From assembly GCF_006715865.1 (NCBI RefSeq), contig NZ_VFOA01000001.1, forward strand, positions 1,178,001-1,242,000: 64,000 bases of DNA, in the 5' to 3' direction. The notes beneath the pieces are model-generated. The model had not been told where the DNA came from. It did not search any database and saw only the letters and a list, made by a program, of their open reading frames with translations. Numbering within the stretch: position 1 is the stretch's first letter; each line of letters opens with the position of its first letter. Positions 16,465-24,156 of the stretch are shown here, in pieces. Origin of the DNA: Cellulomonas sp. SLBN-39. GTDB lineage: Bacteria > Actinomycetota > Actinomycetes > Actinomycetales > Cellulomonadaceae. Both the position numbers and the translations under genes were made by a program.

Positions 16465-17940
16465 CTACGGGAGGTCGCTGTGGCGCAGGACCGTGCGCTC
16501 GCCGTCGGGGCCGGTGGCCCGCAGCGCGAAGGTCGCGTCGGCCACGTCGAGGTCGAGGGTCACGTGCTCGCCGCCGGCGGTCCAGCGCAGGGTCGCGCGG
16601 GTGCCGTCGACGTGCCACGCGTGCTCGCCGGCGAAGGCCGGGTGCGCGGCGCGCAGGCGCAGCGCGGCGAGCTGGGCGCGCACGACGGGTCGGGCCAGGG
16701 CGGCGTCGACCTCGTCCGGGGTGTACCGGTGGCGGTTGACGTCGCGACCCACGCCGGTGGCGGCGAGCAGGTCCGTGTCGTTCCCGCCGGCGAGCAGGCC
16801 GACGTAGTAGACCTGCGGGACGCCGGGCACGAGGAGCTGCACGAGCCGGGCCAGCAGGTAACGGCGGTCGTCGCGGGCGAGCGCGTCGTAGAACGTGCAG
16901 TTGACCTGGTAGAGGTCGAGGTTCGACGCGGCGGCGCCGGTCGCCAGCCGCGACGTGCCGCCGGACGCGTCGTGGATCGCCTCGACGAGCGCGTCGATCT
17001 TCTCCGGCGCCAGCAGCCCGGGCTCGCCGGGGCGCAGGTCGGACGGGCCGACGTCGACGATCCCGATGCCGTCGTGGGTGTCCAGCACCGTCACGGCGTT
17101 GGTCGGGCGGATCGCGAACCAGCCGGCGAGGGGCGCGAGGTCGGCGGCGGTCAGCGCGTGCAGCACCAGCGGCGGCAGCGCGAAGTCGTAGACCAGGTCG
17201 ACCGAGCGGGCGATGTCGATCTGCTGGGTGTGGTGCCCGTGCACCTCGACGAGCACCTGCGCGCCGCGGGCGTGCGCGAGCTCGACGATGCGCGCGGTGT
17301 ATGCGTCGGTCGCCGGGGTCATGAAGCAGTCGGTGCCCGCCTCCTTGCCGGTGTACCCCACGGCGTCCAGGCGCAGCATCCGCACGCCTCCGGACGTCAG
17401 CGCCTCCACCACGTCGGTCAGGTAGTCCCACGCCTGGGTGGTGCGCAGGTCGATGTCGACCTGGTCGGGCGTGAACGTGGTCCACACGAGCCGGCGCCGC
17501 CCGCCCAGGGTCATGACGGTGAACGGCAGGCCCGGCCGGGGACGGTAGATGCGCGCCAGGTCCTCCTCGGTCGCGCCGTCGGGGAACACGGCGTCGAGCG
17601 TGAGGAACATCGGCGCGTGCGGGGACGCGTCGCCGCGCTCGCGCACGTCGACGAACCGCTCGGAGTCCGCCGAGACGTGGTTGACGATGACGTCGGCCAT
17701 GACCGTTCGGCCCGCGGCGAGGGCGCGCACGTCGTCCCAGGTGCCGAGGCGGGGGTCGACCTGCGTGTGGTCCTGCGGGTCGAAGCCGGCGTCGGCGCCG
17801 TCGAACGGCGGGTAGAACGGCAGCACGTGCACGCCGTCGAACGCGCCGGCCAGCGGCCCGTCGAGCAGGGCGCGCAGGCCGCGCAGGTCGCCGGCGAGGC
17901 GGTCGGCGTAGGTGATCAGCTGAGGTCCGTGGTGGGTCAC
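16465..17940 (-). CDS. Sucrose phosphorylase-type GH13 enzyme
   Basis: A 491-residue GH13 subfamily 18 enzyme. These cleave sucrose or a related glucoside with phosphate, giving glucose 1-phosphate. The (beta/alpha)8 barrel shows MADVIVNHVS near 85, the nucleophile Asp in MLRLDAVGYTGKEAGTDCF near 190, the acid/base Glu in VLVEVHGHH near 235, and RPTNAVTVLDTHDGIG near 285 (third acid). Length is right for the family. I chose the GTG at 17940 because it gives the expected N-terminus (ITYADRLAGDL). It lies at the end of the first sugar-import operon and would consume the imported sugar. Related specificities (sucrose 6-phosphate, glucosylglycerate) cannot be excluded. Confidence 0.85.
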   Translation of the reverse strand: MTHHGPQLITYADRLAGDLRGLRALLDGPLAGAFDGVHVLPFYPPFDGADAGFDPQDHTQVDPRLGTWDDVRALAAGRTVMADVIVNHVSADSERFVDVRERGDASPHAPMFLTLDAVFPDGATEEDLARIYRPRPGLPFTVMTLGGRRRLVWTTFTPDQVDIDLRTTQAWDYLTDVVEALTSGGVRMLRLDAVGYTGKEAGTDCFMTPATDAYTARIVELAHARGAQVLVEVHGHHTQQIDIARSVDLVYDFALPPLVLHALTAADLAPLAGWFAIRPTNAVTVLDTHDGIGIVDVGPSDLRPGEPGLLAPEKIDALVEAIHDASGGTSRLATGAAASNLDLYQVNCTFYDALARDDRRYLLARLVQLLVPGVPQVYYVGLLAGGNDTDLLAATGVGRDVNRHRYTPDEVDAALARPVVRAQLAALRLRAAHPAFAGEHAWHVDGTRATLRWTAGGEHVTLDLDVADATFALRATGPDGERTVLRHSDLP

Positions 17941-17978
17941 GGTGCGGGCTCCGTCGGGGTTCGTCGACCGGGGTCGGG

Positions 17979-18021
17979 GCCGCGCCGCCCTCCCCGGGGG
18001 GTGTGGGGAGGACGACGCGGC
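17979..18021 (-). terminator. Imperfect hairpin between esterase and phosphorylase genes
   Basis: GCCGCG (17979-17984) with CCTCCCC (17988-17994) can pair with GGGGAGG (18005-18011) and CGCGGC (18016-18021), with an internal bulge and a loop of about ten bases. It lies just past the esterase stop and 40 bases before the phosphorylase start, so it could lower expression of the last gene or protect mRNA ends. Confidence 0.4.
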
Positions 18022-18023
18022 GA

Positions 18024-19004
18024 TCAGGAGGCCGGTGCGGTGCTGCGTCGCAGCAGCCGGTCCAGCCAGCGGGTGCGCGCCTGGCGCGCGTCGATCGAGA
18101 GGGCGGCGTCCGGCACGAGGCCGTCGAAGCCGTGGCAGCCGCCGGGCCACACGTGCAGCTCGGCGTCCCCGCCGTCGGCCCAGATGCGGGCCGCGAACTG
18201 CACGCACTCGTCACGGAACGTCTCGGCGGAGCCGACGTCCACGTACGCGGGCGGCAGCCCGCCCAGGTGCCGGGCGCGCGCGGGCGAGGCGGTGGCCGGC
18301 GTGGCCGGGCCCCCGGCCGCGTCCCCGAGGTACGCCGCCCAGGCGGTCGCGTTCGCGGTGCGGTCCCACGTGCCGACGCCGGCCATCTGGTACCCGGACG
18401 CGGAGTCGTTGCGGTCGTCGAGCATCGGGCAGACCAGCAGCTGCCCCGCCAGGGTCGGCCAGCCGCGCTGCCGGGCCAGCAGCGCGACGGCCGCCGCCAG
18501 GCCGCCGCCGGCGCTGACGCCGGTGACGACGACGCGGGCCGGGTCGACCCCGAGCTCCTCGGCGTGCGCGACGAGCCAGCTCAGCGCCGCGTACGCGTCC
18601 TCGACGGCCGCCGGGTACGGGTCCTCGGGCGCGAGCCGGTAGTCGACCGACGCCACGGCGCACCCAGGGTGCAGCGCCGCGGCCGCCGCGACGTCGTCCG
18701 CGACCGTGCCGACCACGAGCCCGCCCCCGTGCAGGTGCAGCAGCACCGGCACGGGGCCGGACGTGCCACGCGGGCGCAGCAGCGCGACACGCACGCCGCC
18801 GCCGGGCCCGCGGGCCTCGTGCCAGGTCAGGTCGCGGGCCGCCGCCGCGGCGACCTCCGTCAGGTCCGGCGGGGTCGCCCTGGCCCGCAGACCGGCGATC
18901 TCGTCGGGCGCGAGCGTCGTCACGACGTCGTCGGGGCGCGCGGCGAGGACCGCGCCCACCTCGGGGTCGAACGGCGGGCGCGCCGTGGTGGTGCTGGTCG
19001 TCAT
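18024..19004 (-). CDS. Alpha/beta hydrolase (hormone-sensitive-lipase-type carboxylesterase)
   Basis: A 326-residue alpha/beta hydrolase of the HSL family. It has the oxyanion-hole HGGG motif (LLHLHGGGLVVG near residue 92), the nucleophile serine in VVVTGVSAGGGLA near 158, an Asp-containing segment PAYVDVGSAETFRDE near 260, and the catalytic His in GGCHGFDG near 297. There is no signal peptide, so it acts inside the cell. The start ATG overlaps the stop of the upstream sugar permease (ATGA), so it is part of that import operon. That place suggests it removes acetyl or other ester groups from the imported sugar. Confidence 0.85.
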   Translation of the reverse strand: MTTSTTTARPPFDPEVGAVLAARPDDVVTTLAPDEIAGLRARATPPDLTEVAAAAARDLTWHEARGPGGGVRVALLRPRGTSGPVPVLLHLHGGGLVVGTVADDVAAAAALHPGCAVASVDYRLAPEDPYPAAVEDAYAALSWLVAHAEELGVDPARVVVTGVSAGGGLAAAVALLARQRGWPTLAGQLLVCPMLDDRNDSASGYQMAGVGTWDRTANATAWAAYLGDAAGGPATPATASPARARHLGGLPPAYVDVGSAETFRDECVQFAARIWADGGDAELHVWPGGCHGFDGLVPDAALSIDARQARTRWLDRLLRRSTAPAS

Positions 19005-19825
19005 CCCTTGAGCGCTCCCTGCATGAGCGCGGAGACGAACCGGCGCTGGAACACGAGGAACACGATCAGCGTGGGCGTGAGGATGAGCAGCGACCCCGCG
19101 CACAGCAGGGGAACGTCGGTGCCCCACTGGCCCTGGAACGCGCCGAGGGCCCCGGCCATCGTGCGCTTGGCCGGGTCGTCGACGAGCACGACCGCGAGCA
19201 GGAACTGGTTCCACGTCCACAGGAACAGCAGGATCCCGAGGGACGACAGCGCCGGGACGGACAGCGGCACGTGGATCCGCGAGAAGAGCGCCCAGGTGCC
19301 GGCGCCGTCGATGCGGGCTGCCTCGGACAGCTCCTCGGGCATCGTGACGAAGTGCGCGCGCATCCACATGACCGCGAACGGCATGTACAGGCCGATGAGC
19401 GGCAGGATGATCGCCCACCGGGTGTTCAGCAGCCCCAGGTCCCGCATCTGGTAGTACAGCGGCACGATGACGGCCTGGAACGGCAGCGTCAGGCCGAGCA
19501 CGAACGTCAGGAAGATCGCGCGGTGCCCCGGCGGGCGCAGGTGCCCCAGCGAGAACCCCGCGAGGGTGGCGATGAGCAGCGCGACGGGCACGACGCCGAT
19601 CTCGATGAGCAGGCTCGACCAGAGCAGCGCGCCCATGTCGGCCGCGGTGAACGCGTCGACGAAGTTCGACCAGTAGGGCGTCTCCGGCCACTCCAGGCCC
19701 GACGGGTACGTGCCGGGCGCGTGCAGCGCGGTGACGAAGAGGCTGATGAACGGGACGATCGTCACGACCATGAGCACGACGAGCAGGACGCGGCTGAGCC
19801 ACGTCTCGCGGGCGGAGACGATCAC
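19001..19825 (-). CDS. CUT1 sugar ABC transporter permease (MalG type)
   Basis: A 274-residue inner-membrane permease with six helices. The cytoplasmic EAA loop reads EELSEAARIDGAGTWALFSR near residue 165, the site that docks on the ATPase. It starts at GTG and overlaps the partner permease gene (GTGA). Neither this operon nor the second one has its own ATPase; CUT1 systems of actinobacteria commonly share one MsiK-type ATPase encoded elsewhere. Confidence 0.93.
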   Translation of the reverse strand: MIVSARETWLSRVLLVVLMVVTIVPFISLFVTALHAPGTYPSGLEWPETPYWSNFVDAFTAADMGALLWSSLLIEIGVVPVALLIATLAGFSLGHLRPPGHRAIFLTFVLGLTLPFQAVIVPLYYQMRDLGLLNTRWAIILPLIGLYMPFAVMWMRAHFVTMPEELSEAARIDGAGTWALFSRIHVPLSVPALSSLGILLFLWTWNQFLLAVVLVDDPAKRTMAGALGAFQGQWGTDVPLLCAGSLLILTPTLIVFLVFQRRFVSALMQGALKG

Positions 19826-20790
19826 CGGTCACTCTCCCTGGTCAGCCGCTGGATCGGCAGGACGACGGCCAGGACCAGCGCCATGAAGACGACGGCCAGC
19901 GCGGACGCCTGCCCGACCTCCCGGCTGAAGAAGCCGAGGTAGTAGATCTCCAGGCCCGGCACGAGCGTGGAGTTCGCCGGCCCGCCCTGGGTCGAGATGT
20001 AGACGATGTCGAACGCGGCGAGCGCCGAGATCACCGTGACGGTGACGCAGACGCCGATCTCCTGCCGGACGCTGGGCAGCGTGATCGCGAAGAACTCGCG
20101 GACCGCGCCGGCCCCGTCGATGCGTGCCGCCTCGTACAGCGACGGGTCGATCTTGGCCATGCCGGCGAGCAGCAGGAGCATGCACAGGCCGAGCGCGACC
20201 CAGGCGCCGATGACGCCGACCGCGGGCAGCGCCGTGCTCGTGTCGCCGAGCCAGGCCCGGGTCAGCGCGTCGAGCCCGATGCCGCGCAGCAGCTCGTTGA
20301 CCAGGCCGTCGGACGCGAGCAGCCAGGTCCACATGATGCCGGCGGCGACGAGCGGGATGACCTGCGGCAGGAACAGGACCGTGCGCGAGACCAGCGCGAG
20401 CCGGCTGGTGGCGAACTTGCGGATCGTCGCGGCCGTCAGCAGGCCCAGGAGGACCGGGACGAAGCTGAAGTAGACGATGAGCTCGAGCGCGTTGCCGATC
20501 GACCCGAGCATCTCGGGGTTGTCGACGAGCCGGCGGTAGTTCTCGGCACCGACCCACGTGGACTCGGTGACGCCGTTCCAGTCGTAGAAGGAGTACTGCA
20601 CCGTCAGCACCAGGGGGCGCAGCACGAACGCTGCGTAGGCCACCGCCGCCGGGACCACGAGGCCGAGCGCCACCCAGCCCCGGCGCAGGCGCCGTGCCCG
20701 GAGGGCACGGCGCCTGGCCTCGGCGCTGGTCGACGACTGCTCGGAGACCTCGCGGCGACCGGTCGTGCCGGTCGTCCGCGTCTGCATCAT
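19822..20790 (-). CDS. CUT1 sugar ABC transporter permease (MalF type)
   Basis: A 322-residue permease with a ~35-residue basic N-terminal tail and six helices. Its EAA loop (DPSLYEAARIDGAGAVREFF) lies near residue 215. The N-terminus has RRLRRGWVALGLVVPAAVAY and then VLRPLVLTVQYSFYDWNG, the family's usual opening. It pairs with the MalG-type permease downstream. The start ATG at 20790 shares one base with the stop of the binding-protein gene (TGATG), so the three genes are one operon. Confidence 0.93.
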   Translation of the reverse strand: MMQTRTTGTTGRREVSEQSSTSAEARRRALRARRLRRGWVALGLVVPAAVAYAAFVLRPLVLTVQYSFYDWNGVTESTWVGAENYRRLVDNPEMLGSIGNALELIVYFSFVPVLLGLLTAATIRKFATSRLALVSRTVLFLPQVIPLVAAGIMWTWLLASDGLVNELLRGIGLDALTRAWLGDTSTALPAVGVIGAWVALGLCMLLLLAGMAKIDPSLYEAARIDGAGAVREFFAITLPSVRQEIGVCVTVTVISALAAFDIVYISTQGGPANSTLVPGLEIYYLGFFSREVGQASALAVVFMALVLAVVLPIQRLTRESDR

Positions 20791-22151
20791 CAGCCGCCGA
20801 TCTCGCTCTCGTAGTCCGCCTGGACGGCCGCGAGCAGGCCCGCCGCGTCGATCTCGCCGGCCACGAGCTTCTGCAGGTTCGGGGTCCAGCTCTTGGCGTA
20901 GATCGCCCCGGTGGCGTTCGCGATGAACTCCATCGCGCCGTCGTCCTCGCCGATGGTGGCGCCGGCCGCGAGGGTCTGAGCGGTCACGGTGTCGTCGGCG
21001 ACCTCGGGGAGGAACGCGTCGGCCGGGCCCATGGGGTGCGAGCCGCCGACCTCGACGGAGATGGTGCGGGCCGTCTCGTCCGTCGCGACCCAGTCGAGGA
21101 AGTACGCGGCGCACTCGGGGTGCTCGGCCCGAGCGGAGATCCCGTACGTCAGCGGCGCGGACATGGCGCCGACCTCGCCGCCCTGCTCGACGGGCGGCAC
21201 GAGGAAGAACCCGACGTTGCCGGGCATCTGGGTGTCGAGGTTCCCCGACTCCCAGTCGCCGTTGAAGATGAACAGGCTCTCGCCGTCGATGAAGCGGCTC
21301 ATCATCATCGAGTAGTCGAGGGAGTTGACGTCGTCGGCGAAGTAGCCGGCCTCGATCCACCGCTGCAGGTGCGCGGCGGCCTCGACGGTCGTCGGGGTGT
21401 CGATCGTCGCGCCGGGCTGCTGGTAGGTCCAGGAGTTGATCTCCGCGGGCTCGCCGTACGAGGCCATGAGGCCCTGGAGCGGGAACGCGAGCCCGCCCGT
21501 GGCGCCGCCGTTGAACTGCGCGATGGGCGTGATGCCCGCGGCCTTCGCCTTCGCGAGCGCGTCGTCGAGCTCGGCGAGGGTCTCCGGGGCGCCCGTCATG
21601 CCGATCTGCGCCGCGAGCTCCTTGTTGTAGAAGACGCCGGTCATCGAGAAGTTCAGGCCCATCGCGTAGAGCGGGCCGCTGCCGCGGCGCCCGTCCTCGT
21701 CGACGCGCATCTGCTCGAGCTGCGACGCGGGCCACTCGTCCCAGCCGAAGGCCTCGGCGGCGGCGTCCAGGTCGTAGAGCAGGCCGTCGGCGGCGAGCTC
21801 GGACACCTGGGGCAGGCGCATGAGGTCGGGCGGGTTGTCGGCCAGCACGCGGGGCGCGTTCTGGGTAATGACGGCGAACTGGTCCTCGCGCACGTCGAAC
21901 GTGACGTTCGGGTGCTGGACCGTGAACTCGTCGAACAGCTCCTGGGCGAGCGGGAAGCCCGTCTCCACGTAGGCGCTGAGCGTCACGTCCTCGGTGCCGC
22001 AGGTCATGTCGCCCGTGGCCACGGCGTCGGCGGTGCCGTCGTCGGTCGTGCTCGCGCCAGGTGCGCTGCACGCGGTCACGGTGATGAGCCCCGCGAGGCA
22101 CACGGACGCGGTCGCGACCGCGCGCCGGGACCTTCCAGTCGTTCGAGACAC
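20790..22151 (-). CDS. Sugar-binding lipoprotein of a CUT1 ABC importer
   Basis: A 453-residue extracellular solute-binding protein, family 1. A lipoprotein signal (lipobox LITVTACS, Cys at about residue 24) anchors it to the membrane. Typical sections are FDVREDQFAVITQNAPRVLA, NFSMTGVFYNKELAAQIGM and LFIFNGDWESGN. I chose the GTG at 22151 because an AGGGAG site sits 6 bases ahead and it gives a proper signal peptide. First gene of the operon that also holds both permeases, the esterase and probably the phosphorylase. A LacI-type operator lies about 50 bases upstream. Confidence 0.92.
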   Translation of the reverse strand: MSRTTGRSRRAVATASVCLAGLITVTACSAPGASTTDDGTADAVATGDMTCGTEDVTLSAYVETGFPLAQELFDEFTVQHPNVTFDVREDQFAVITQNAPRVLADNPPDLMRLPQVSELAADGLLYDLDAAAEAFGWDEWPASQLEQMRVDEDGRRGSGPLYAMGLNFSMTGVFYNKELAAQIGMTGAPETLAELDDALAKAKAAGITPIAQFNGGATGGLAFPLQGLMASYGEPAEINSWTYQQPGATIDTPTTVEAAAHLQRWIEAGYFADDVNSLDYSMMMSRFIDGESLFIFNGDWESGNLDTQMPGNVGFFLVPPVEQGGEVGAMSAPLTYGISARAEHPECAAYFLDWVATDETARTISVEVGGSHPMGPADAFLPEVADDTVTAQTLAAGATIGEDDGAMEFIANATGAIYAKSWTPNLQKLVAGEIDAAGLLAAVQADYESEIGG

Positions 22152-22201
22152 CGGTGTCTCCCTTTCGTCCGTCGGGGCTCCCGGAGGGGGTGGGAACCCC
22201 G

Positions 22202-22219
22202 TGCTAAATCGGCTTAGCA
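22202..22219. promoter_or_regulatory. LacI-type operator of the first sugar operon
   Basis: TGCTAAATCGGCTTAGCA has perfect 6-bp arms with the central CG typical of LacI-family operators. It lies between the binding-protein gene and the divergent LacI gene. On the minus strand it falls just downstream of the predicted -10 region, where bound repressor would block initiation. Confidence 0.8.
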
Positions 22220-22225
22220 TGAGGA

Positions 22226-22254
22226 TGCTCGCCACTGGACGGGGTGGCTGTCAA
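22226..22254 (-). promoter_or_regulatory. Promoter of the first sugar operon
   Basis: A perfect -35 TTGACA (minus strand, 22254-22249) is followed after 17 bases by a poor -10 (CGAGCA) at 22231-22226. The LacI operator starts about 7 bases further on. The second sugar operon has the same arrangement, TTGACAGCC then 17 bases from the -35 to a CGAACG. Confidence 0.5.
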
Positions 22255-22406
22255 GGCGACGGGAGGTCACAGATGCATCACGCACCGCGGACCGCCGCCC
22301 GGTCCCGGACGCCCGCCCGGGCCGCACCCCGACGGGTGCTCGCCGAGGGCGCCGGGCGTCGACCCGGGCCGCGGCACCCTAGGATCCGGGCGACGGGAGG
22401 ACCGAC

Positions 22407-23465
22407 GTGAGCCGCAGACGCGTGACCCTGGCGGACGTCGCACGCACCGCGGCGGTGTCGTCGACGACGGCCTCGCTCGTGCTGTCCGGGCGCGGCGACG
22501 AGCTGCGGATCTCCCAGGCCGTGCAGGACCGCGTGCGCGCCGCGGCGGCCGAGCTGGGCTACCGGCCGAACGCCGTCTCGATCGGCCTGCGCAAGGGCAC
22601 GACCCGCACCCTCGGGCTCGTCTCCGACACCGTCGCGACCTCCCCCATGGCCGGCGACATGATCAAGGGCGCCATCGAGGCCGCCCGTGACCACGGCTAC
22701 ATGCTGTTCATCGGCGAGACCGAGGGCGACCCCGCCACCGAGAGCGCGCTCATCGAGGCCATGCAGGACCGCCAGGTCGACGGCATCGCGCTGACCTCGA
22801 TGTTCACCCGCACCCGCACGGTCCCGGCGGCGCTGGAGCTGACGCCCACGGTGCTGCTCAACACCCTCGCCGACGGCCCCACCCGGGCGCCCGCCGTGAT
22901 CCCCGACGAGCTCGAGGCCGGCCGCGGTGCCGCCCGCCTGCTCCTCGAGCACGGCCACCGCGAGGTCCACCTCGTCGGCGCCGGCCCCCTGCCCGAGCAC
23001 ATGCCGCCCGACACCGTCGCCGGCGTCGAGCGGCTGGCCGGCATGCGCGAGGTGCTGGCCGCGGAAGGGCTCGCCCCGGCGTCGGGGCGCGTGTGCGACG
23101 CGTGGGTGCCGGCCCACGGGTTCGCCGCGATGCAGGAGCTGCTCGCCGCCCCCGGGCCACCGCCCCGCGCCGTCGTCTGCTTCAACGACTACCTCGCGTT
23201 CGGCGTCTACCAGGCGCTCGGCGAGGCCGGTCTGCGCGTGCCCGACGACGTCTCCGTCGTCTCGTTCGACAGCTACCCCATCGCCGAGTGGGTGCGCCCG
23301 GGCCTGACGACCTTCGAGATCCCCCACGAGCAGCTGGGGCGGCGCGCGGTCGAGCTCCTGCTCCACGAGATCCGCACGCCCCGCGGCGACCAGCCCACCG
23401 GCCCGGGCCCCGTGCACCGCATCCCCATGCCCCTGCGCGTCCGCGGCTCGGTCGCCCGTGCCTGA
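22407..23465 (+). CDS. LacI-family transcriptional regulator
   Basis: A 352-residue LacI/GalR repressor. The N-terminal HTH (VTLADVARTAAVSSTTASLV, residues 6-25) and hinge helix are followed by a periplasmic-binding-protein-like sensor domain (TRTLGLVSDTVATSPMAG; AVVCFNDYLAFGVYQALGEA; VSVVSFDSYPIAEWVRPGL). The GTG start follows GGGAGG by 7 bases, and a -10 TAGGAT lies at 22380-22385. It is divergent from the first sugar operon and very likely binds the palindrome at 22202. The inducer is probably the imported sugar. Confidence 0.92.
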   Translation: MSRRRVTLADVARTAAVSSTTASLVLSGRGDELRISQAVQDRVRAAAAELGYRPNAVSIGLRKGTTRTLGLVSDTVATSPMAGDMIKGAIEAARDHGYMLFIGETEGDPATESALIEAMQDRQVDGIALTSMFTRTRTVPAALELTPTVLLNTLADGPTRAPAVIPDELEAGRGAARLLLEHGHREVHLVGAGPLPEHMPPDTVAGVERLAGMREVLAAEGLAPASGRVCDAWVPAHGFAAMQELLAAPGPPPRAVVCFNDYLAFGVYQALGEAGLRVPDDVSVVSFDSYPIAEWVRPGLTTFEIPHEQLGRRAVELLLHEIRTPRGDQPTGPGPVHRIPMPLRVRGSVARA

Positions 23466-23490
23466 CCCGCGGAACTGCGCGAACCTCATC

Positions 23491-23521
23491 TTGACCAGAT
23501 AGACCAGGATGGCCATGCTGG
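23491..23521 (+). promoter_or_regulatory. Promoter and palindromic operator of the toxin-antitoxin pair
   Basis: TTGACC (23491-23496) and CATGCT (23514-23519) are 17 bases apart, and the ATG at 23526 comes 6 bases after the -10, so the mRNA is probably leaderless. An 18-bp near-perfect palindrome, CCAGGATGGCCATGCTGG (23504-23521, one mismatched pair), covers the -10. This suits autorepression by the Phd-like antitoxin. Confidence 0.65.
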
Positions 23522-23525
23522 TGTG

Positions 23526-23759
23526 ATGAGCGAGATGAGCATCTACGACGCGAAGACGCACCTGTCGCGCGTCGTCGCGCTCGCCGAGGCGGGCGAGGAG
23601 ACGGTGATCACCAAGCACGGCCGCCCGGTGGCCCGCGTCGTCCCGCTGCACCCGCGCGCCGCCCGCCGGACTCCTGGCGCCCTGCGTGGTCAGATCACCA
23701 TGTCGGAGGACTTCGACGACCTCGACGCCCAGGACCTGGCGGACTGGTACGGCGCGTGA
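23526..23759 (+). CDS. Phd/YefM-family antitoxin
   Basis: A 77-residue antitoxin. The N-terminal DNA-binding and dimer part reads MSIYDAKTHLSRVVALAEAG, then EETVITKHGRPVARVVPL. The acidic C-terminus (DDLDAQDLADWYG) would wrap the toxin. It neutralises the PIN toxin encoded next and represses the operon. I chose the ATG at 23526, one codon after a GTG, because of its distance to the -10 box. It overlaps the toxin gene by four bases (GTGA). Confidence 0.88.
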   Translation: MSEMSIYDAKTHLSRVVALAEAGEETVITKHGRPVARVVPLHPRAARRTPGALRGQITMSEDFDDLDAQDLADWYGA

Positions 23760-24127
23760 GGATCCTCGCCGACACGCACGTGCTGCTGTGGTGGCTCGGC
23801 GACGACCCGCGCCTGCCCGACCGCCACCGGACGTCGCTGTCGGACGGCGCGACCGAGGTGCTCTACTCGGCCGTGAGCATCGCCGAGATCGCGATCAAGA
23901 CGTCACTGGGCAAGCTCGTGGCACCGGCGGACCTCGTGAGGGCGCTCGACGACGAAGGCTTCACCCCGCTCCCGCTGCGGCCCGCGCACGCGGCCGCGCT
24001 GCGCGACCTCCCCTGGCACCATCGCGATCCCTTCGACCGCATGCTGGTCGCCCAGGCGATGGTCGAGGACGTCGCGCTGGCCTCGGTCGATGCGCGCGTC
24101 GCCGCGTACGACGTGCGCATCGTCTGA
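23756..24127 (+). CDS. PIN-domain ribonuclease toxin (VapC-like)
   Basis: A 123-residue PIN nuclease. The acidic active-site residues are visible: Asp in MRILADTHVLLWWL, Glu in VSIAEIAIKTSLGKL, Asp in HRDPFDRMLVAQA and Asp in LASVDARV. Length and layout fit type II toxins that cut RNA. It starts at GTG inside the antitoxin stop. Intact, unlike the nucleotidyltransferase toxin-like genes elsewhere in the window. Confidence 0.88.
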   Translation: MRILADTHVLLWWLGDDPRLPDRHRTSLSDGATEVLYSAVSIAEIAIKTSLGKLVAPADLVRALDDEGFTPLPLRPAHAAALRDLPWHHRDPFDRMLVAQAMVEDVALASVDARVAAYDVRIV

Positions 24128-24156
24128 CCGCCTCGCCGCTGCCCCTCGCAACCCCC

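Noticed and set aside
13728-16739. 1003-codon plus-strand frame opposite the DUF2156 gene
   Set aside because: Composition is Gly/Arg/Pro-rich without domains. The minus strand has well-supported genes.
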